From contig WGNJ01000030.1 in the NCBI GenBank assembly GCA_016124635.1, positions 82,424 through 146,423 of the forward strand: 64,000 nt of DNA. Reading direction: 5' to 3'. This document shows, piece by piece, positions 58,663 through 64,000 of this stretch; the first letter of the stretch is position 1; each line of letters begins with the position of its first letter. A model generated the notes under the pieces. The model was not told where the DNA came from and ran no database searches. It saw only the letters and a list, made by a program, of their open reading frames with translations. Both the position numbers and the translations under genes were made by a program. The DNA comes from Alphaproteobacteria bacterium (GTDB lineage: Bacteria; Pseudomonadota; Alphaproteobacteria; Micropepsales; Micropepsaceae).

Positions 58663-58692
58663 CCCCGCGGGAGCAATCCTGCGGGGTTTCTT
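58663..58692 (+). terminator. rho-independent terminator of the CVNH/crystallin gene
   Basis: A 10-bp stem CCCCGCGGGA/TCCTGCGGGG with loop GCAA, followed by TTTCTTGTTT, 24 bp after the stop. Confidence 0.85.
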
Positions 58693-58720
58693 GTTTCAGC
58701 AGTCCGTCAGCTCCTTCGGC

Positions 58721-59020
58721 TCAGCGTTTCCACGTTTCGTTCACACGGTAGATCGCGGCGGCGGTCGGACTCGACAACTCCGCGGTGAGCATGCGCCGCC
58801 GTTTGAGCCGCCGGATCGCGTTTTGAACGGACGATTTCGAGAGTCCGGTGGCGCGGGCAATATCTTGCAAGCTGGCGCCGACGTTCGCGCGGCCCCGACC
58901 ATGCGTTTGCCGCCAAAGCCAGAGATAGACGACGAAGGCCGAAGGCGCGCGGTCGTGGCCGATGAGATCGCGCATCAATATGTCGGTGATGTAGGCGTCG
59001 AGCCGAAGATCGCGGGCCAT
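58721..59020 (-). CDS. winged-helix/HTH DNA-binding protein
   Basis: A 99-aa protein with a helix-turn-helix: ASLQDIARATGLSKSSVQNA followed by IRRLKRRRMLTAEL, the recognition helix and wing of a MarR/replication-initiator-like fold. Probably a small transcription regulator. Start at ATG 59020, divergent from the VOC gene. Confidence 0.8.
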   Translation of the reverse strand: MARDLRLDAYITDILMRDLIGHDRAPSAFVVYLWLWRQTHGRGRANVGASLQDIARATGLSKSSVQNAIRRLKRRRMLTAELSSPTAAAIYRVNETWKR

Positions 59021-59096
59021 TCCTTACTATAGTAATTATTGGACCGCTTGAACAAGCCGCGGCGGCACAAGATAAGCGGCGCATACGGAGGGACGC

Positions 59097-59459
59097 ATGA
59101 TCACTCACCTCAAATTCGCCGCGATTCCGACACGCGACCAAGACCGCGCGCTCAAATTCTGGACGGAAAAGATCGGCTTCGAGCTGCAGACGGATCAGCC
59201 GATGGGACCGCAGCGCTGGATCGAGCTCTCAGTGCGCAATTCGAACACAGGTATCGTGCTGTTTACGCAAGAAGGCCAAGAGGATCGCATCGGCACGTTC
59301 TTCAACGGCTCGTTCGCGTGCGACGACGTGCAAGCGACGTACCGACAACTGAAAGCAAAGGGCGTCGAATTCGTCGGCGAACCGAAGAAAGAGCCGTGGG
59401 GCGAGTATGTGGTCTTCAAAGATCCCGACGGCAATCAGTTCGTGATGGGGAGCCGCTGA
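59097..59459 (+). CDS. VOC (glyoxalase/bleomycin-resistance) superfamily protein
   Basis: A 120-aa single-domain VOC protein: TRDQDRALKFWTEKIGFELQ at the N-terminus, ELSVRNSNTGIVLF, and a C-terminal FKDPDGNQFVMGS with the metal-site region. Members are metal-dependent isomerases, dioxygenases or resistance proteins; the substrate is unknown. Confidence 0.9.
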   Translation: MITHLKFAAIPTRDQDRALKFWTEKIGFELQTDQPMGPQRWIELSVRNSNTGIVLFTQEGQEDRIGTFFNGSFACDDVQATYRQLKAKGVEFVGEPKKEPWGEYVVFKDPDGNQFVMGSR

Positions 59460-59468
59460 GCAAGCGGC

Positions 59469-59768
59469 TCAGCCGATCTTCGCAGGCTGCGTGTCGAGGA
59501 TTTCGATCTCCGGCGACGCCGCCGCAAGCTTGCGCGCCGAGACCACGAAGTCGACCGACGCCTTGACTTTGAAATGCGCAGCGACCGCGTCGCGATCTTT
59601 CCATCTTTCGACAAAGACCAGGCGCAACGGATTCTCGCAGTCGACATGAATATTGTGCGCGAGGCATCCGGGTTCGGCCCGAGAGCGGCGGCTGTGCTCT
59701 ATGCCGGCCTCTCGCAATGCGTCGAGAGTGTCAGGACGCGCGAGAATGCTGCCGGTAATCAAGATCAT
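59469..59768 (-). CDS. antibiotic biosynthesis monooxygenase (ABM) family protein
   Basis: A 99-aa ferredoxin-like ABM protein: ILITGSILARPDTLDAL, then RAEPGCLAHNIHVDCENPLR and FVERWKDRDAVAAHF. It is a small cofactor-free monooxygenase or related enzyme, likely in detoxification. Convergent with the VOC gene. Confidence 0.88.
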   Translation of the reverse strand: MILITGSILARPDTLDALREAGIEHSRRSRAEPGCLAHNIHVDCENPLRLVFVERWKDRDAVAAHFKVKASVDFVVSARKLAAASPEIEILDTQPAKIG

Positions 59769-59889
59769 AGCTTCGTTCCTCGATTGATGCGCCGTCGACC
59801 AAACACAGTTGGCCGAACGCTAGCTTGAACTTGCACGAGATGCACGTGCGACGGGACACACGAGCAGCCGCGCCGCGACCGATCGCGCC

Positions 59890-60693
59890 TCAAGGCTTGC
59901 GGCCAAAGTAGATCGAAGTCGTGAGCGGGCGCTCGACCTTGCCGCCAAAATCGCGATCGACGAGCGCCGTAAGATCGCTCAAGAATTTTGCGCGGTCTTC
60001 GGACGGCAGATGGTGCACGACGGAGAACGAGCCATAGAGCGCGACGAGGCGTTCCGTCTCGAACGTGAAGGCCGTGTGCACGATCTCATGACCTATGCCG
60101 GTGAATCCGGCCGCCGCCAAGTCAGCCGTGCGTTCTTGGACATTCAGCGCAAAGAACGGCGCGCCGCCCGTACCGCGCGAAGGGCTGTCGGGCGTCACGT
60201 CGAACAGATGGCGCGTGGCGCGATCGAAGTCGGTTCGAATTTCCGGATTGCCGTAGGTATTCCAGCACATCGTCCACCAGCCGCCCGGCCGCAGCAATCG
60301 ATGCGCCTTGGCGAGCGACGGCGCCTGATCGAGCCAATGGAAGGCCGTCGCCGACACGCCGAGGTCGAAGGCGCCGTCGTCCAGCTTGACGTCTTCAAAC
60401 GTTGCGTTGACGATTTCCAGAGCCGCATGTGGCGTCGTGTTCTGCAACTGCGTGGCCATGCGTGCGTCAGGCTCGATCGCGACAAGCGGGCCTGCGCCGA
60501 ACTCGAGCAAGCGGCGCGTCGCGATCCCGGTGCCCGCACCGACCTCGAACGTGCGGCAGCCCGGCTTCAGGCCGCACTCGCGCCGCAAGAGGTCGAACAG
60601 CGCCTCCGGATAAGGCGGCCGCGCCCAATCGTATCTGGCCGCCTCGACGCCAAAAGTGCTGCGTCCGGCGCTGCGCTCAACTACCTTGACCAT
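59890..60693 (-). CDS. class I SAM-dependent methyltransferase
   Basis: A 267-aa methyltransferase with motif I FEVGAGTGIATRRLLEFG, the acidic end of strand 2 (VAIEPDARM), LGVSATAFHWLD and LLRPGGWWTMCW. The substrate is unknown. ATG 60693 is chosen; upstream frame overlaps the promoter of the divergent GrpB gene. Confidence 0.9.
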   Translation of the reverse strand: MVKVVERSAGRSTFGVEAARYDWARPPYPEALFDLLRRECGLKPGCRTFEVGAGTGIATRRLLEFGAGPLVAIEPDARMATQLQNTTPHAALEIVNATFEDVKLDDGAFDLGVSATAFHWLDQAPSLAKAHRLLRPGGWWTMCWNTYGNPEIRTDFDRATRHLFDVTPDSPSRGTGGAPFFALNVQERTADLAAAGFTGIGHEIVHTAFTFETERLVALYGSFSVVHHLPSEDRAKFLSDLTALVDRDFGGKVERPLTTSIYFGRKP

Positions 60694-60719
60694 CGATCGT
60701 CGTTCCCGAAGAGGCACCG

Positions 60720-61289
60720 ATGCCGAAGACACCGTCGAGCGAAGACTATCTCAAAGCCGTCACGATCGGCGAGCCCAAGCGGCTGACGGGCAAGATCGAG
60801 CTATGCGACTACGATCCGCAATGGCCGGCTCTCTTCGCGCGAGAGGAGGTGCGGATTCGTGCGGCGCTGGGCGAACGTGCGCTACGAGTCGAACACGCGG
60901 GCTCGACGTCCGTGCCCGGGCTCGCGGCAAAACCGATCATCGACATCGTGCTTGTTGTCGCCGACGCGGCGGACGAAACACGCTACGTGCCGCCGCTCGA
61001 AGCGAAGGGCTATGTCTTGCGCATCCGCGAGCCCGACTGGTTCGAACACCGCTTGCTCAAAGGACCCGACACGGACGTTAACTTGCACGTCTTCGGTCAA
61101 GGCTGCACGGAGATCGATCGGATGTTGCGCTTTCGCGATTGGCTACGCACGCATCCGCAGGACCGCGATCTTTATGCGGCGACGAAGCGCGATCTTGCGA
61201 AACACGATTGGGCGTTCACGCAGAACTACGCGGACGCAAAGAGCAAGGTCGTGGAGGAGATCATGGCGCGTGCGCTGGCGGAGGATTGA
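60720..61289 (+). CDS. GrpB/UPF0157 family protein
   Basis: A 189-aa protein of the nucleotidyltransferase-like GrpB family: LCDYDPQWPALFAREEVRI, VEHAGSTSVPGLAAKPIIDI and HVFGQGCTEIDRMLRFRDWL. The GST-SVPG and DI/D residues resemble a nucleotidyltransferase active site. Biological role unknown. Followed after 3 bp by the pyridoxamine-oxidase-family gene. Confidence 0.9.
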   Translation: MPKTPSSEDYLKAVTIGEPKRLTGKIELCDYDPQWPALFAREEVRIRAALGERALRVEHAGSTSVPGLAAKPIIDIVLVVADAADETRYVPPLEAKGYVLRIREPDWFEHRLLKGPDTDVNLHVFGQGCTEIDRMLRFRDWLRTHPQDRDLYAATKRDLAKHDWAFTQNYADAKSKVVEEIMARALAED

Positions 61290-61292
61290 GCG

Positions 61293-61850
61293 ATGGCCAA
61301 ACAGTTCAAGCATCTCGAGCCCGAACATCGCGAATTTATTTCGCGCCAATCGGTCTTCTTCACAGCTTCCGCCGCGCCGACGGGTCACATCAACTTGTCG
61401 CCGAAGGGCCTGCACGGGTTGCGCGTGCTCGACGCGAACACCGTTGTCTATCTCGATCTAACCGGCAGCGGCAACGAAACGGCGGCGCACATCCGTATCG
61501 ACGGGCGGCTGACGCTAATGTTCTGCGCGTTCGAAGGTCCGCCGCTCATTCTTCGCATCTACGGTCGAGGGCACACGATCGCGCGCGGAACCAGCGCGTA
61601 TAAGAGTCTGCTCGCCGGTGCGTTCGACATCGAAGAGCCGGTCGGCGCGCGGCAAATCACGCGCGTCGATATCGATTTGGTGCAAACATCTTGCGGCTAC
61701 GGCGTACCGTTGTTGCATTATCAAGGTCAGCGGCCGTCGTTGGACAACTGGGCGAAATCCAAGGGCGAGGAAGGTCTTAAGCAATATCGCCGCGAAAAGA
61801 ACACGGTGAGCATCGACGGCTTCGCGACTGGATTAACGCCGGAAGATTGA
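61293..61850 (+). CDS. pyridoxamine 5'-phosphate oxidase family protein
   Basis: A 185-aa flavin-binding split-barrel protein: FISRQSVFFTASAAPTGHIN, LSPKGLHGLRVLDANTVVYL and GNETAAHIRIDGRLTLMFCA. Members bind FMN or F420 and act as oxidoreductases. It appears to share a transcript with the GrpB gene. Confidence 0.9.
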   Translation: MAKQFKHLEPEHREFISRQSVFFTASAAPTGHINLSPKGLHGLRVLDANTVVYLDLTGSGNETAAHIRIDGRLTLMFCAFEGPPLILRIYGRGHTIARGTSAYKSLLAGAFDIEEPVGARQITRVDIDLVQTSCGYGVPLLHYQGQRPSLDNWAKSKGEEGLKQYRREKNTVSIDGFATGLTPED

Positions 61851-61982
61851 CGCAACTCGCACCATCAACCGAAATTGTCCGATTGCGGAACCGATTTACA
61901 GATTGTTCAAGAACACCTTGCTATTGGGGGCGTGGCGTTCCAAATATGGCCCCCTCGGGCGGAGGGAAGTGAGGAACAAAAG

Positions 61983-62270
61983 ATGAAGCGGTATGCGTTG
62001 TGCCTGGCGTTGGTTTCCTTCGGGTTCGGATCGCTCGCACTGCCGGCATCGGCGGTGGCGGCAAGCACCGAGGTGAAGAAGGCCTGCGAGAAGCAGTGGG
62101 AAGAGGAGAAAAAGGCCAACACGATCCCGCGCGGCATGTCGCATGAAAAGTATATGAGAGAATGTACGACGAATTATGCGTCGAACACGAGGCCGCCTGC
62201 CAGCCAGAAGCCGCAAGATCAGCAGACCACGCCCTCGCCGGCCGCATGGCCGCCGGTTCCCGGCCAATAG
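61983..62270 (+). CDS. small secreted PsiF-like protein
   Basis: A 95-aa exported protein (signal LCLALVSFGFGSLALPASAVA) with a short charged core (VKKACEKQWEEEKKANTIP) including two cysteines (KKACE, RECTT) and a Pro/Gln-rich tail. It resembles small periplasmic phosphate-starvation PsiF-type proteins in size and cysteine spacing, but the match is weak. GAGG lies 8 nt before ATG 61983. Confidence 0.6.
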   Translation: MKRYALCLALVSFGFGSLALPASAVAASTEVKKACEKQWEEEKKANTIPRGMSHEKYMRECTTNYASNTRPPASQKPQDQQTTPSPAAWPPVPGQ

Positions 62271-62280
62271 ACGATAGAGA

Positions 62281-62925
62281 TTATTGAGCAGCCGTCACTG
62301 CCGCCAAGTCCGGCGGCAGATGGGCGTTCTTGAGTGGCAGGTACGGATTCAAGGCCTTGCCGCGCCACCATTGATGCGCCGCGCTTGCACGCAGTATCTC
62401 GAAATGGAGGTGCGGCGTCGTCGCGTTGCCGGTCGAGCCGACATACGCGATCAGCTGGCCCTGGAGCACGTGATCGCCTTCTTTGAGGCCGGCCGCATAA
62501 GCCGATAGGTGCGCGTAGTAAAAGATGGCGCGCCCCGCTTCATCGAATTCGTAGATCGTGATGCCGCCACGCTTCGACTTGAAGAACTTGGCGATGGTTC
62601 CTTCGGCGGTAGCGCGTACCGGCGTGCCCAAGCGCGCCATGATATCGATGCCTTCGTGCTTACGGCCATGGCTGCGCGCGGCACCCCAGGTGTCGACGAG
62701 CTGACTCTCGGTCACGCCGTCGACCGGGATGATCAACTCGCGCGGCAAGACGCCAGGCAAGCGGATCTCAGGCACGCGCCGGGGAAGCACGCTCGCGACG
62801 GCGGTGCTGATCAAGAACGCCGCAACCGACACCGCGATAAAGCTCTTATGCAGAAGGCCCAACAGACGCACTCCACCCAATCTCAAGCCGGCAAAGTAGA
62901 CGAGACGCCACCCGCGCCGAACCAC
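62281..62925 (-). CDS. M23-family metallopeptidase (LytM domain)
   Basis: A 214-aa protein with one N-terminal TM segment (FIAVSVAAFLISTAVASVL) and an M23 domain: KHEGIDIMARLGTPVRATAE (H-x3-D), YAHLSAYAAGLKEGD and PHLHFEI (HxH). Periplasmic peptidoglycan endopeptidase or a divisome-activator type domain; all zinc residues are present. Start GTG 62925. It is a normal chromosomal relative of the M23 domain in the virion cluster. Confidence 0.9.
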   Translation of the reverse strand: MVRRGWRLVYFAGLRLGGVRLLGLLHKSFIAVSVAAFLISTAVASVLPRRVPEIRLPGVLPRELIIPVDGVTESQLVDTWGAARSHGRKHEGIDIMARLGTPVRATAEGTIAKFFKSKRGGITIYEFDEAGRAIFYYAHLSAYAAGLKEGDHVLQGQLIAYVGSTGNATTPHLHFEILRASAAHQWWRGKALNPYLPLKNAHLPPDLAAVTAAQ

Positions 62926-63116
62926 TGCGACTCAGTTGTATTTTGGCGAAGGTCACAACTTGGGGAAGTCTGCACCGGTCACAAAAGGCCGTGTCGGCGG
63001 GATTTGGTGCTCCGGAAGAGCATGCCGCCTTGACTGTCGGAGCACGCAAGCCTTTGATCCGCCTAGAAAAGCGCCCGGAGTCTCAAAGGCGCGGGGAATG
63101 GTGGAGTAAATCGTCC

Positions 63117-64000
63117 ATGACTCAGATGACGGCGCGGGCACTCCTGCTCGCCACGACGGCTGCAACCGCGTTGACGAGCGCCGCGTTTGCGGCACCGGAA
63201 TTGGTGACGAATGGCGATTTCGAGACCGGCGATCTGACGGGGTGGTCGGCGTCATGCTCTTTGCCCGCCAACATCAACGGCTTTTGCGATGCGTACGCGG
63301 GCCAGGGTAATCCCGGCTACGCTTTCGTGGGCTTTGACAATCTCTCCGTTGGAACGCTGTCGCAGACCATTTCGGGCACGCCTGGTATCTATCAAATCGG
63401 ATTCGACTACAGAATAAGCAGTGTCTCCGCAAGCAACGCACTTTCGATGCAATTCGGCGCCGCCGATACCGGCACCCTGGCGCAACCGATTTCTTTTCAA
63501 TCAACCTCGTTCGTGTACGCAGCCGGATCGGCTGATCCTGTCTTGAATTTTTCCTTTCAGACCGCCGATGGGACCGGCGCGTTCCGGATCGACAATGTTT
63601 CTGTGATCCAGATCGACGACGGCAACGGCAACAATATCGGTGCCGCGTCGCAGACGGTCGCAAGCCAGATGTCGCGCGAGTTCATGGACCGCGTCTTCGA
63701 CCGCTTCGGCCGTTCCGGATCGCCGATGGAAACGGCGAGCGCCGGCGAGGTCATGATCGCTTCCGCCGACGGCATGACCTATGTCAACGGCCCCGGCAAC
63801 TACCGCGCCTTCATCAACTTCTACGGCGATCACGCCCAATGGGATCAAGGCGACGTCCACGGCCGGCGCTACGGCGTGATGCTCGGCGCCGAATGGGCGC
63901 CCTCCTCAGAGTTCGATCTCGGCATCGCCTTCGCCGCCGGCACCAGCTTCTTCCGGACCGCCACACCGTTCACGCTCAATCACGGCAACGCCGACGAACG
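63117..64000 (+). CDS. autotransporter, N-terminal part (runs off the window)
   Basis: The first 294 codons of a secreted protein. Signal peptide (ARALLLATTAATALTSAAFA), a jelly-roll carbohydrate-binding-like module (ELVTNGDFETGDLTGWSASC to FRIDNVSVIQIDDG), a short linker, then the beginning of an autotransporter barrel (RAFINFYGDHAQWDQGDVHG, YGVMLGAEWAPSSEFDLGIA). The gene continues beyond position 64000. ATG 63117 is followed in frame by ATG 63126, which is also possible. Confidence 0.85.
   Translation, partial: MTQMTARALLLATTAATALTSAAFAAPELVTNGDFETGDLTGWSASCSLPANINGFCDAYAGQGNPGYAFVGFDNLSVGTLSQTISGTPGIYQIGFDYRISSVSASNALSMQFGAADTGTLAQPISFQSTSFVYAAGSADPVLNFSFQTADGTGAFRIDNVSVIQIDDGNGNNIGAASQTVASQMSREFMDRVFDRFGRSGSPMETASAGEVMIASADGMTYVNGPGNYRAFINFYGDHAQWDQGDVHGRRYGVMLGAEWAPSSEFDLGIAFAAGTSFFRTATPFTLNHGNADE

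Noticed and set aside
1..64000. CRISPR arrays, rRNA genes, insertion sequences
   Set aside because: No regularly spaced short repeats, no rRNA sequence and no transposase frame were seen. The direct repeats present are duplicated gene segments.

Overview
The window is high-GC DNA, most likely from an alphaproteobacterium. That placement rests on protein style (OmpA-like porin, autotransporters, UPF0157/GrpB, M23 and S11 cell-wall enzymes, EF-hand proteins) and on phage proteins resembling podovirus morons of Caulobacterales/Rhizobiales; no rRNA is present to fix it. Ordinary chromosomal genes flank a roughly 42.7 kb podovirus-type virion gene cluster.

Left flank (1-4187): a 5' end of a D-Ala-D-Ala carboxypeptidase, a glutathione S-transferase, a PLP-dependent amino-acid decarboxylase, a small membrane protein, an SMP-30/strictosidine-synthase-like protein and a tRNA-Pro(CGG). 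The virion cluster starts only 65 bp after the tRNA.

Virion cluster (4252-46956, nearly all on the minus strand, so read right to left): small and large terminase subunits, a 13 kb accessory array, portal (head-tail connector), small structural proteins, three glycine-rich fibre-like proteins with a TPR-glycosyltransferase between them, scaffold, AHH nuclease toxin with an Imm11-type immunity protein, major capsid protein, decoration-like protein, tail adaptor, tail nozzle, two ejection/internal-virion-like proteins, T7-type tail fibre, and a lysis module (M15 endolysin, holin-like proteins, lipoprotein). I see no integrase, repressor, replication or recombination gene, so it looks like a reduced or domesticated phage particle rather than a complete prophage.

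The striking part is that three separate places in this virion operon carry polymorphic-toxin style cassettes. (1) Between terminase and portal: a full-length lipase-tipped protein, a 5'-truncated second protein sharing a near-identical ~555 bp N-terminal segment, displaced toxin tails, a frameshifted RelA/SpoT-like fragment, and many secreted or membrane proteins in paralogous sets (four beta-propellers, two multi-TM proteins) that look like immunity proteins. (2) Between scaffold and capsid: an AHH nuclease/Imm11 pair. (3) At the end of the ejection protein: an M23 peptidase domain in the same frame but behind a single in-frame TGA, facing three tandem secreted paralogs (one frameshifted) with an orphan M23 tail between them. 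I infer that the particle may carry C-terminally variable toxins as virion cargo, with cognate immunity genes kept alongside.

Right flank (47195-64000): an OmpA-family protein, a small membrane protein, a large autotransporter, a remnant response-regulator DNA-binding domain, two EF-hand proteins, a complete OmpR-type two-component system with candidate operators, a dienelactone-hydrolase family protein, a secreted protein with three CVNH-like repeats plus a beta/gamma-crystallin domain, and small housekeeping-type genes (VOC, ABM monooxygenase, methyltransferase, GrpB, pyridoxamine-oxidase family, M23 peptidase). The window ends inside a second autotransporter.
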